Shown here piece after piece: positions 29,272-37,327 of a DNA stretch of 64,000 nt (the first letter of the stretch is position 1; the number at the start of each line of letters is the position of its first letter). The notes beneath the pieces were generated by a model. It was not told the origin of the DNA. It worked only from the letters and a program-made list of their open reading frames with translations, and searched no databases. The stretch is from NCBI GenBank assembly GCA_028709385.1, contig JAQVXD010000008.1, positions 1 through 64,000 on the forward strand, read 5' to 3'. The position numbers were made by a program, and so were the translations under genes. Source of the DNA: Fermentimonas sp. Lineage in GTDB: Bacteria > Bacteroidota > Bacteroidia > Bacteroidales > Dysgonomonadaceae.

Positions 29272-29883
29272 ATGATAACGGTTCATATAGTAGACGATCA
29301 TCGAATATTGGTTGAGGGGTTAAAGATTTTAGTAAATAATTCTGGCTTTGCTCAAACAACAGCCTTGAGCTACAGCGGAAAGGATTGTCTGTGGAAATTA
29401 AGTTTTGAACAACCCCGAGTTATCCTGCTGGACATAAATCTACCCGATTGGAGTGGCATCGATCTCTGCAAAATTATAAAAGAGAAATACCCTCAGGTTA
29501 AGATAATAGCGCTCACCAGTTATTCGGAATATTCAGTAGTGCGGCAGATGCTTGAGAACGGTGCTTCCGGTTATATCATTAAAAATGCCATGCCTGAAGA
29601 AATTCTATTGGGTATAAGGACAGTAGCCGACAATAGAACGTTTTTATGTGAAGAGGTTGATATCCTGATGAACAAACGCTCCACAGAGCAGATATGGTTG
29701 ACTCCGCGTGAAAAGGTGCTATTGAAGTATATCGTGGATGGTTATACCAATCCAGAAATTTCGGAACAGATGTATCTGGCAGTTGACACTATAAACAACT
29801 ATAGGAAGAAACTCCTTTGTAAACTAAATGCCCGAAACACCGCTATCCTGGTGCGTATGGCATTAGAACAGAAATTGGTTTAA
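29272..29883 (+). CDS. LuxR/NarL-type response regulator
   Basis: The 203-residue protein has an N-terminal receiver domain (VDDHRILVEGLK; phospho-acceptor Asp in VILLDINLPDWSG near residue 54; Thr-Ser and Lys at IALTSYS and YIIKNA). A C-terminal LuxR helix-turn-helix follows (LTPREKVLLKYIVDGYTNPEISEQM in parts, then TINNYRKKLLCKLNARN). It starts 20 bases after the kinase gene, so the two form a two-component system. The neighbouring envelope cluster is a plausible target, but no binding site was identified. Confidence 0.93.
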   Translation: MITVHIVDDHRILVEGLKILVNNSGFAQTTALSYSGKDCLWKLSFEQPRVILLDINLPDWSGIDLCKIIKEKYPQVKIIALTSYSEYSVVRQMLENGASGYIIKNAMPEEILLGIRTVADNRTFLCEEVDILMNKRSTEQIWLTPREKVLLKYIVDGYTNPEISEQMYLAVDTINNYRKKLLCKLNARNTAILVRMALEQKLV

Positions 29884-29979
29884 TCCTTCTTTTTTGATGA
29901 TAAAGGCCAAAGAGTAAACTGACGATAAACAGAAATAAAAATATTTCCGTACATTAGTTACCTCATATTACAACAATAA

Positions 29980-30205
29980 AACCAACAAAAGAAAATACAG
30001 AAAAAATTAAAAAACAGCGGACTTACACTTACAAGTGAAGCTGACGAAGAAACAGAAGGTCCTGCAAGCCTAATGCTAACCGACCCTGATAACAATGTGA
30101 TTTTGTTAGACCAACATCGTTAAGATTGTTTGGCATTTGCCCGAAGGCGATTATGAATATTACAAAGGGACTGTTGACAGAATTGAATTCAATGTTAGTG
30201 AATGA
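29980..30205 (+). pseudogene. Decayed VOC/glyoxalase-family gene fragment
   Basis: A frame from 29980 to a stop at 30121 encodes GLTLTSEADEETEGPASLML and then TDPDNNVILLDQH, the C-terminal strand pattern of VOC-fold (glyoxalase/bleomycin resistance) proteins. The start and N-terminal half are absent. A +1 shift at 30121 opens a further 27 codons (KIVWHLPEGDYEYY...) to a stop at 30203. The segment therefore looks like a 5'-truncated and frameshifted remnant. It fills most of the gap between the response regulator and cysteine synthase genes. Confidence 0.55.
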
Positions 30206-30223
30206 TATAAAACCTGACTTAAA

Positions 30224-31147
30224 CTACAAATCTGAGTATTTATAACCCGTGTCACAAAGAATTGTAACGATGTACTTAAGCTCGGGATTTTTCTCCATAT
30301 ATTTTATAGCGGCAGCAACATTGGCACCCGAAGAGTAACCGACGTACAAACCCTGCTCTCTGCTCAATTTCAAGGTCATATCCCTGACTTCCGAATCAGA
30401 AACAGTAATTATTTCATCAGCAATACCATCTTCCCAGTGAGGCGGAACGAAACCGTAGCCGGTACCCTGAATTATATGATGAGCCGACTTCACCTTGCCC
30501 GTCTTTAAAATTGCCGCTTTCTTCGGTTCAACTGCAATACATTTAACAGACGGATTTTTCTCCTTAAGGTATTTGGACGTACCGATGAATGTGCCCCCGC
30601 TGCCCACAATAGAAACAAACGCTTCCACCTCAGGCAGATCTTCCCAAATCTCAGGACCGGTAGTATTGTAGTGCGCCGTTACACAGGCGGGACTTTCAAA
30701 CTGTCCGGCGTAAAACCCGCCAATCTCTTCTGCAAATTTCTTTGCAACTTCACCCGCGTGCTTAATATCTTTGCCGGTAACCATACCGATTGTACCGTCA
30801 ACCTGTTTTGTGAGTATCAGCTCAGCACCCAGTGCAGCAAGCGCTTTGCGCCTCTCCAGACTGTTGCCTTCCGACATTACCGCATAAAAAGGATTGCCCA
30901 TCTGCTTGCAAACAACCGCCAGACCTGCACCCATATTACCGCTGGTCATCTCCACAACAGTCTGCCCTTTCTTCAATTCACCGCTCTCGTAAGCATCCTT
31001 AATGAGTTGATATGCAGCTCTGTCCTTCACACTGCCTCCCGGCTGCATAAACTCCGCCTTGGCGTATATAACTCTGCCATCGACAATCTTATCAAGAACA
31101 ACCAGGGGAGTATTATTTATTAGCTCTAAAGTACCTTTCTTTATCAT
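30224..31147 (-). CDS. cysK: Cysteine synthase family PLP enzyme
   Basis: Probably makes cysteine from O-acetylserine and sulfide. The 307-residue, fold-type II PLP protein has the PLP lysine in PGGSVKDRAAY (Lys about 41), the substrate loop TSGNMGAGLA, the phosphate-binding GSGGTFIG and a C-terminal YSSGANVAAA. The loop is normally TSGNTG; the Thr-to-Met change is conservative in position but notable and could tune substrate choice. A cystathionine- or diaminopropionate-type activity is a less likely alternative. Confidence 0.85.
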   Translation of the reverse strand: MIKKGTLELINNTPLVVLDKIVDGRVIYAKAEFMQPGGSVKDRAAYQLIKDAYESGELKKGQTVVEMTSGNMGAGLAVVCKQMGNPFYAVMSEGNSLERRKALAALGAELILTKQVDGTIGMVTGKDIKHAGEVAKKFAEEIGGFYAGQFESPACVTAHYNTTGPEIWEDLPEVEAFVSIVGSGGTFIGTSKYLKEKNPSVKCIAVEPKKAAILKTGKVKSAHHIIQGTGYGFVPPHWEDGIADEIITVSDSEVRDMTLKLSREQGLYVGYSSGANVAAAIKYMEKNPELKYIVTILCDTGYKYSDL

Positions 31148-31260
31148 TATTTCAGTTGTAATATTATTAATCCATTGAATATCACCATCAATTTAATAAT
31201 CTAATTAAAAACGTTGCATTTATTCAATTATTTTATAAAACGATAAAGTGAAGAAAAGGT

Positions 31261-32892
31261 TCATAACTCCACCAACTCTACTCTTTGAAAAACCATATCC
31301 GCCTGACTGCTTTCATACAGAATTCCGATTGTGTTCTCATCAATTGAAGTTATGCAGGAGTAACCGCGCCCGCTGTACTCGTCCAACAAAATATATTTAT
31401 CTTCAGGCCAAGTGGTGCCGTTGTCATAACTAACCTTCAGGGTAATATTACTTCGTGATGATGTAGAGGCAGGATTAACGAATAGTAATACCGACTTCTC
31501 CTCATTATTTTCTGTATATGTGTGTTTATGCAGACTGGCCATACAGGTTGGTTCAATCAACGCTTTCCGTGATGTTGGGTGCTCTTTCCATGTTTCACCC
31601 ATATCTGTGGTAATAAATATCGAGCGACCGTTTACATCATTATTTCCCCTGTTACGATTATCTCTCATATTAAGCATCAGAATTCCGTCCTGCAATTCAA
31701 CCACAGCACATTCAGTCGTGTTCTTTGCAGCCGGGTTACTCGTTGTCCAGGTCGCCCCACCATCTTTACTCCAGGTAATATTGGAAAAAGACATACCTTC
31801 TTCGTCTCTGCCTTGTGTGGGCATTACCAGTGTACCGTCCGACATGGTTATTCCATTTCCCGGAGCAGGAGCAAATAACCACCACTCCTCATTCTTGATA
31901 TTAGTTATATTCACAGGATCGCTCCAAGTCAACCCATCATCACTGCTTTTGGTGATCAGAAACTGAGAAGTACTTTTCACATCAAAACCAGGCTGAGAAC
32001 CCATTCTATGCCACTGATGAATCCAACGGGTGCTGTCTTCGGTCAAACCTTCAACCCATTCGCCCGTTTCATTGTCAAGCACCCCGTGCATCCACAAACC
32101 GGCCACATAAATATCTCCCGTATTATCATCAACAAGAATGCAGGCATCACTTACCCCATTATATTTCTCAGGCAAACCTCCCCATTCACCCATATCCAGC
32201 ACTATATGCATCGGCTCCCAGGTACGACCTTTATCAAAACTCCTGTTCATAGCGATATCGATATGACCCTGAAGGTCGCGAGCACTTTCATAACGAGCGT
32301 CATAGATGGCCATTAACGTACCGTTCTTTGAAGTTGCCAATCCCGGAATACGCGAAGTATGAACACTATCCTGCATATGCTGACGAACGGCAGTCCCCAG
32401 CCTCAATTCAGGCGACGCATTATCTTCAATTAACAGTTTACCCTCATCAGTAGCAATTTCATCACATTGAATCCTTATTTTATGTGACAGATCAATGTTC
32501 TCTTTCAATGTAACAGAAACCCATAATACCAGCGTACCTTCCTTAACATTAACCCGATCGTTTAAAATTATTTTTCTTGATGAAGTATTAGATTCAGCAA
32601 TTAGATTCTCAGCATCAAATCTCTCATTATCTCCCGATCTGAATAAAGAAACTTTTTCAAAATCGTTCAGATCAGTACCGTCAATGGTAAAAACAAACTT
32701 CTCAATCATGTACCCCTCATCCTGCAGATCTGAATTTTCCCAGATCAATCTGATTTTCTGAACCGGATTATATTCTTTACTACTCAAAACAGGAAGAGTA
32801 GGGGACTCAACCTCAACTTTTATTTCGTTATTGTATCCACAAGATGATATTAGAAAAACAAATATTAAAAAGTATAAGAATCTTATTTTCAT
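31261..32892 (-). CDS. nanH: Exo-alpha-sialidase lipoprotein (GH33-type)
   Basis: Removes terminal sialic acid from glycans at the cell surface or periplasm. The 543-residue product has a lipoprotein signal (LISSC) and an N-terminal beta-domain (about 25-165). A six-bladed propeller follows, with the RIP arginine motif SRIPGLATSKNGTLMAIYDAR near residue 180 (given in two parts by structure: SRIP and YDAR). Five Asp-boxes are visible: SFDKGRTW, SSDDGLTW, SKDGGATW, TTDMGETW and SYDNGTTW. A late Tyr/Glu segment (VLLFVNPAS) fits the family. No sialic-acid uptake genes are nearby. Confidence 0.92.
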   Translation of the reverse strand: MKIRFLYFLIFVFLISSCGYNNEIKVEVESPTLPVLSSKEYNPVQKIRLIWENSDLQDEGYMIEKFVFTIDGTDLNDFEKVSLFRSGDNERFDAENLIAESNTSSRKIILNDRVNVKEGTLVLWVSVTLKENIDLSHKIRIQCDEIATDEGKLLIEDNASPELRLGTAVRQHMQDSVHTSRIPGLATSKNGTLMAIYDARYESARDLQGHIDIAMNRSFDKGRTWEPMHIVLDMGEWGGLPEKYNGVSDACILVDDNTGDIYVAGLWMHGVLDNETGEWVEGLTEDSTRWIHQWHRMGSQPGFDVKSTSQFLITKSSDDGLTWSDPVNITNIKNEEWWLFAPAPGNGITMSDGTLVMPTQGRDEEGMSFSNITWSKDGGATWTTSNPAAKNTTECAVVELQDGILMLNMRDNRNRGNNDVNGRSIFITTDMGETWKEHPTSRKALIEPTCMASLHKHTYTENNEEKSVLLFVNPASTSSRSNITLKVSYDNGTTWPEDKYILLDEYSGRGYSCITSIDENTIGILYESSQADMVFQRVELVEL

Positions 32893-32906
32893 AATTACCC
32901 AATTTT

Positions 32907-32957
32907 GTTAAGTCGAGATTACAAATATAAGGATGAATTGTTAACTCGGGATTACAA
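32907..32957 (-). promoter_or_regulatory. Direct-repeat operator and -7 box upstream of the sialidase gene
   Basis: GTTAAGTCGAGATTACAA (32907-32924) and GTTAACTCGGGATTACAA (32940-32957) match at 16 of 18 positions with a 33-base period. The minus-strand box TATATTTG (32929-32922) overlaps the proximal repeat, 30 bases from the start codon. This geometry suggests a regulator binding one DNA face about three turns apart, over the promoter. Confidence 0.5.
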
Positions 32958-33090
32958 TATAGAGCTAAATCAGTTGTTTATAAACCTTAATTAAATGATA
33001 TTAATAGAACTTGATTGTATCTGTTTTGTTAAAATAATATGAACAACTTAATTTCAATTGTAGAAATTCCTACAAATGACTTCTCAAAAC

Positions 33091-34572
33091 TCATAATGAA
33101 CTCCTTACCATTTTAATATAATCCTCCACACCTGTTGCCACCTTAGTCATCATCTTCTTTTGAAATTCAGGCGATGCAATTTGCTCTTCATCGGGGAGAG
33201 AGCTCATAAACATTGTTTCCACAAGAATTGCAGGATAATCTGTAGGAGCAATAAGTCCAAAATTGAAATTCCCGATCAATCCAAAATTATTTACATCAAG
33301 TTCAACTAATCTCTTAAGCACAACCTCCGCAAGAGGTCTGTTTTCTATATGTCGGTAATAAGTGCTGGTACCCATTGGTCTTAAAGGAGACCCGCCCGCG
33401 TTACAGTGTACCGATATAACCATATCCACACCCGCTTCCCTGAAAAGATCCGTTCTTTCCTGAATAGAGCTGTCGATATCTTCTGATCTGCTTAGCATAA
33501 CTTTTCCCCCTCTATTCTCAATCTCCTCTTTCAGCATATAAATCATAGCCAGGTTAAGATCTTTCTCTTCAATTCCGGAAGGACTGACAGCCCCGGTGCT
33601 GTTGCCTCCGTGACCCGCATCAAGACCAAAATACAATCCCTCTAAAGGCTTCCTTGATCTGCTCCTTAAAACCTCCGGAGTATGATTAACAGTTATCTCA
33701 AGTCTGTTCCCCGTATAACCAACGGTATAACCCCATCTGTATTTATCCTTAAGTTTAATAATAACAGAAAGCACATCAGACTCCTTTTGATTTAAATCAA
33801 CATACTCAATCGCCTCCAGATCAAGATACTGAGTAATCCAGTTAGTATTGCAGTTTACACCATGTACATCAATGATAAGTCTGTCCGGTTCACTGTAAAT
33901 AATGTATGGATGCTTATCCTCTAAAACAACAGTCACCTTATCAGCTTTGCCCGTATTGATGACCGACCAGGAGCTTGTCAGTGAAAAAGGAGTCTCTTCC
34001 CCCACAGGCAGTATTTCGGCAAATCTTTTTGGAATATATGCATATCTGTTTTCAGATAATCTCACTTTATATAAATCCTGTTTAATATCCAAAAGCTCCA
34101 TTTTGATACCCTCGTCCAGGAAATTAATCTTTGCACCCCCTAAACGATCACCCCCGGTGCTATAATTAAGATACGCCCCCTTCTTTGTAACCACAAGAGG
34201 CACGGTAGAATCAGAATATGAATCTGAAACAACAGCTGTTACAGCTTCAGGCTTTTTATAATAGACAGAAAAACTTTCAGTTTCAGTCGAAGGTCCCGTT
34301 ACAACCCTCACCTCTACAATATTATCACCCTCGTTAAGAGAAAGTTCCGTGCCAAAAGAACCTGTTTTATACTGCTTTACAGGCATATCATTAATAAAAA
34401 TCTCAGACCCCTTTTGGGCAACCCCGATAATATAATGCACATTAGTTCTGACAGTATCAGTTTTACCCCTTACAATCCGAAGAGATTGAGATTGGTTTTC
34501 CTGAGCAAGAGCCGAAACAGATATAACAATCCCCAATAGCGTAATTGATAATAATTTAAAGGTTTGTTTCAT
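33091..34572 (-). CDS. N-acetylmuramoyl-L-alanine amidase (Amidase_3)
   Basis: Cleaves the amide between MurNAc and the stem peptide of peptidoglycan, acting in the periplasm. The 493-residue product has a signal peptide (about 1-23), a beta-rich N-terminal region of about 280 residues that may include an SH3-like and an AMIN-like part, and a C-terminal zinc amidase. The zinc and catalytic motifs are FGLDAGHGG (His near 320), SPSGIEEKDLNLAM (Glu), ISVHCNAGG (His near 390) and ILVETMFMSS (catalytic Glu). All expected residues are present. It probably has its own promoter at about 34595-34626. Confidence 0.92.
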   Translation of the reverse strand: MKQTFKLLSITLLGIVISVSALAQENQSQSLRIVRGKTDTVRTNVHYIIGVAQKGSEIFINDMPVKQYKTGSFGTELSLNEGDNIVEVRVVTGPSTETESFSVYYKKPEAVTAVVSDSYSDSTVPLVVTKKGAYLNYSTGGDRLGGAKINFLDEGIKMELLDIKQDLYKVRLSENRYAYIPKRFAEILPVGEETPFSLTSSWSVINTGKADKVTVVLEDKHPYIIYSEPDRLIIDVHGVNCNTNWITQYLDLEAIEYVDLNQKESDVLSVIIKLKDKYRWGYTVGYTGNRLEITVNHTPEVLRSRSRKPLEGLYFGLDAGHGGNSTGAVSPSGIEEKDLNLAMIYMLKEEIENRGGKVMLSRSEDIDSSIQERTDLFREAGVDMVISVHCNAGGSPLRPMGTSTYYRHIENRPLAEVVLKRLVELDVNNFGLIGNFNFGLIAPTDYPAILVETMFMSSLPDEEQIASPEFQKKMMTKVATGVEDYIKMVRSSL

Positions 34573-34594
34573 AATGTGTTATTTTAAATTCACC

Positions 34595-34626
34595 CAAAAG
34601 TATACCATTTAAAATTAAACTCCAAG
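34595..34626 (-). promoter_or_regulatory. Promoter of the amidase gene
   Basis: On the minus strand CTTG (34626-34623), a 20-base spacer and TACTTTTG (34602-34595) approximate the TTTG / TAnnTTTG consensus, 23 bases before the start codon. Confidence 0.5.
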
Positions 34627-34642
34627 TCCGTTTTTAATCTTC

Positions 34643-35758
34643 CTACACTCTAACTAAATTCATCAGGGGTTCAAATGAATAGAGTGCTGCTCTTCTACCG
34701 GATGCTTCTTCTTTCTGAACCAAAATACCGGTATCAAGTAACTTTTTTATGATTAGAGCTGCAGTTGCATTTGGTATGCCAATACCTTTAACAAATTTAT
34801 TATTGCGGAAAACCGGGTTGGTAAATAGGAAATCCAAAATTTCAATGTTCCACTTTGATGATAGAAGTGATATAAACTCCTGTTTCATATCCTCATACAG
34901 TTTCTGAATCTCTTCTGATATTTTTAAATTAGATATTGCTTGAGTTCTCACTGCTTCTAAGAAAAAGCGAATCCACTCATTCCAATTACCTGTTCTGGAA
35001 ACATTTCTCATAGACTGGATATACTCGGCTCTATGTTGATCAAAATAGTCGCTTATATAAAAATAAGGCTGAGAGAGCATCTTTTCTAACCAGAGTTGTA
35101 GTGTTATTAACATTCTGCCTATTCTGCCATTGCCATCTTTAAATGGATGTAGTGCCTCAAACTCAAGATGAATAATAGCAACTTTAACAAGCGGAGGAAG
35201 TGTGCTTTCATGACTAAAGCGTATTAATTTCTCTAAACCTTCTTCTAAATGTTCAGGTCGAATGGGTAAATATTCAATCTTCCTATTGGTTTTGTCGGCA
35301 AGGTAATTTTGAGATGTTTTAAATTCACCGGGAGATTTGCTTGCACCTCTACCTGCATATAGTAATTGCTGATGGAGTTGTCTGATGAAGTTGACCGTTA
35401 ACTGATAACCCGAATCAAGAATCTCTTGCGCATTTTTTAATGCACGTTGATAAAGTACAATTTCAATAACATCTGTTTTAGCTTGAACAGAAGCCGTTCC
35501 GTCATCGTCTGCTTCATATTGCATAATCTCATCCATGGTACTTATCGTTCCTTCAATACGCGATGATAGCAATGCTTCTCTGTTACGCAAAGGAGCAAGC
35601 AGGATTTCGTTATTATGCATATTTTTCAACATCTGATCAAAACGTGCAAGTGCATCAGTTGCACCTAACAGCTCATTTATGAAAAAAGAGTAATCAACAT
35701 CTTTCGGTGGAAATTGCCCGTAATGATAATTTACTGAATCTTTTAGATCATATTGCAT
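34643..35758 (-). CDS. Fic-domain protein with N-terminal inhibitory helix and C-terminal winged helix
   Basis: Predicted AMP (or other NMP) transferase that modifies hydroxyl side chains of target proteins. The 371 residues contain an N-terminal Fic_N region, an inhibitory motif SSRIEG (S-xxx-E-G type, near residue 66) placing it in the self-inhibited class II, and the full catalytic motif HPFKDGNGRIGR near residue 209. A C-terminal winged-helix-like part (NAAAL-type LIIKKLLDTGILVQKEE) could bind DNA. Repeated GATTACA-type sites lie just upstream, consistent with autoregulation. It marks the start of the accessory region. Confidence 0.9.
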   Translation of the reverse strand: MQYDLKDSVNYHYGQFPPKDVDYSFFINELLGATDALARFDQMLKNMHNNEILLAPLRNREALLSSRIEGTISTMDEIMQYEADDDGTASVQAKTDVIEIVLYQRALKNAQEILDSGYQLTVNFIRQLHQQLLYAGRGASKSPGEFKTSQNYLADKTNRKIEYLPIRPEHLEEGLEKLIRFSHESTLPPLVKVAIIHLEFEALHPFKDGNGRIGRMLITLQLWLEKMLSQPYFYISDYFDQHRAEYIQSMRNVSRTGNWNEWIRFFLEAVRTQAISNLKISEEIQKLYEDMKQEFISLLSSKWNIEILDFLFTNPVFRNNKFVKGIGIPNATAALIIKKLLDTGILVQKEEASGRRAALYSFEPLMNLVRV

Positions 35759-35780
35759 ATCTGAATATATTTATCGATTT

Positions 35781-35953
35781 GATTACAAAAATAATCAAAA
35801 TGATGTAATTAAATAGCTTCTAGTACAAATATTATCGTTTTTATGTAATCAATGTTTTTTGTATCTATATATTGTAAACAAATACATTTGATTACATGAA
35901 CTAACGTATTGTTGTAGTCAACAGATTTCGATTACAATTATTGTAAGCTATAG
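35781..35953. promoter_or_regulatory. Array of GATTACA / TGTAATC inverted repeats upstream of fic
   Basis: Exact GATTACA occurs at 35781, 35890 and 35930, exact TGTAATC at 35844, and near copies TGTAATT at 35804 and TGTAGTC at 35913. Two pairs (35781/35804 and 35890/35913) have the same arm-to-arm spacing of 23 bases. A third weaker pair (TAGTACA at 35821 with 35844) repeats it. The last site extends into the near-perfect palindrome TTACAATTATTGTAA (35932-35946). The 271-base gap has no gene, so this is most likely an operator array for the Fic winged helix or another regulator. Confidence 0.55.
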
Positions 35954-36029
35954 AATTTTCTTGAGCTCCTTTATTTTATTCGATAGTTCTATCTGAATAT
36001 TAAATTGATTCTCTTTTCGCATCTTAGGT

Positions 36030-36436
36030 TCATTTATCATAAAACTCTTTTACGGTTTTAGAAAGATCATCAGGAAGTTTTTTCATTGTTTCATCTATAA
36101 AACTTATCGGATTATGATTAGAGTAAGTTGTTTCAGGCAAACTTTGCTGCATACCATAAAAGGCTTCTGCTATACCACCTGTAATACACGTAAGAGTATC
36201 CGTATCACCCCCTAATGACACAGCTAATCGTATTGCACTTTCGAAATCTGAGCTTTCAAGAAATGCAATAATTGCCTCATAGCAGATCCGTTATTAAATA
36301 CCCATTGTTTAAACCGGAAACCATATGAACCCATGGGGTTAGGATATCTGTACACATACTTTTTTAATGTAGCAATTAAATTTTCTTTGTTAAGATTTCC
36401 TTCTAATAACCAATCTGCTACAGCAATTGTAAGAAT
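36030..36436 (-). pseudogene. ADP-ribosylglycohydrolase remnant with two deletions
   Basis: Read on the minus strand from 36436, the frame opens just after a stop and encodes ILTIAVADWLLEG, which is the interior of DraG-type ADP-ribosylglycohydrolases. The N-terminal catalytic region (normally about 60 residues, ending in a TDD motif) is missing. Translation continues to FNNGSAM, then a shift and gap lead to AIIAFLESSDFESAIRLAVS and SLGGDTDTLTCITGGIAEA, the C-terminal metal-binding motif. The loss of about 60 residues between these blocks shows an internal deletion as well as a frame change. The gene is non-functional. Confidence 0.8.
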
Positions 36437-36468
36437 TTAATCATCTCATAATTAAAAAAAATGTGTCA

Positions 36469-37056
36469 TCAGGGCTCTACAGATTCTCCCTGAGGATGAT
36501 GTTCAACAACTTTGCCTAAATGATAGACAATGTTCCAAATTGTTAATTCACCATCTTTATTTGGATATATCCTGCCATTCTCATCTTCACTAAAAATACC
36601 AATTCTACCATTTTTATCTTTTGCAGGCTCAAAAGAAATTCCCGTAACTTCCACTATTGCCCATTCCCTGTCTTTTGCATATCCTACAGCAATATTCAGG
36701 TATTTATACGGTTTCGGAATAAAAGGGAAAAAGCCATTGTAATAGAAATCCAATGAAAAGTCGGTGTTTTCAGGGAAGTCTTCTCTAAGCATAAAATCAT
36801 CATTGTCAACTGTCCACAAATATTTCTTATAAGTTGTAGGTTTAACTTCCCGATATTCTTTATCCTTAGTTCCGCGCATTATTTCATTAAAGTACTGCCC
36901 TTTAATAGGCAGATACAACGTATTTTCCTTTGTGGGTGTTATTTCACCTTCAGAAACAACTTCATAGAAAAGATTATTGTAGTCATACGGTTTTGTCAGA
37001 TCAACATAACCTTCTTCAGTTTCGTAATCAAGCCAATAATTGTCTGTTGTGTTCAT
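36469..37056 (-). CDS. ASCH-domain-like protein
   Basis: The 195-residue soluble protein has LPIKGQYFNEIMRGTKDKEYREVKP at about residues 48-72 (described here as LPIKGQYF and KDKEYREVKP). This is the L-x-hK-xx-yF-x-x-I-x-x-G-x-K-x-x-E-x-R entry of ASCH/PUA-fold domains, which bind RNA or modified nucleotides. A strand-rich part with IAVGYAKDREWAIVEVTG follows. Such proteins are common in phage and defence-linked loci. The ADP-ribosylglycohydrolase pseudogene lies just downstream. The precise ligand is unknown. Confidence 0.7.
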   Translation of the reverse strand: MNTTDNYWLDYETEEGYVDLTKPYDYNNLFYEVVSEGEITPTKENTLYLPIKGQYFNEIMRGTKDKEYREVKPTTYKKYLWTVDNDDFMLREDFPENTDFSLDFYYNGFFPFIPKPYKYLNIAVGYAKDREWAIVEVTGISFEPAKDKNGRIGIFSEDENGRIYPNKDGELTIWNIVYHLGKVVEHHPQGESVEP

Positions 37057-37104
37057 AGTAGTTGAAATTTAAAATGTTTTGAAACCCACCTTTAAATAAT
37101 GTTC

Positions 37105-37112
37105 CAAATTTA
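37105..37112 (-). promoter_or_regulatory. -7 box for the ASCH gene
   Basis: On the minus strand this reads TAAATTTG, 48 bases before the ASCH start. No -33 box is seen. The rest of the 271-base divergent gap is AT-rich, and I found no clear promoter for the plus-strand gene. Confidence 0.4.
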
Positions 37113-37327
37113 ATATAAAAACCTTTACATATATTTATTAAATTAAGAAATATTCTGATGTCTGGAATTATCAACTTATTTGAGATGAAAGTTAGTAATT
37201 CCTTAGAACCAATGTCATATATGAATTAATTGACCAATAATATCAACTCTTCAATTATATTTTATTTGTGAATAGTTTGTAAATAAACAAAATATAACCT
37301 ACTATTGTATCTCTAAAACTTATCATT

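Noticed and set aside
35781-35953. CRISPR-like array or phage attachment site
   Set aside because: Repeat units are only 7 bases, occur in both orientations and have no cas genes or integrase nearby.
36030-36221. Intact small gene encoding a 63-residue protein
   Set aside because: It is only the C-terminal end of an ADP-ribosylglycohydrolase, and the upstream parts are visible in a broken frame.
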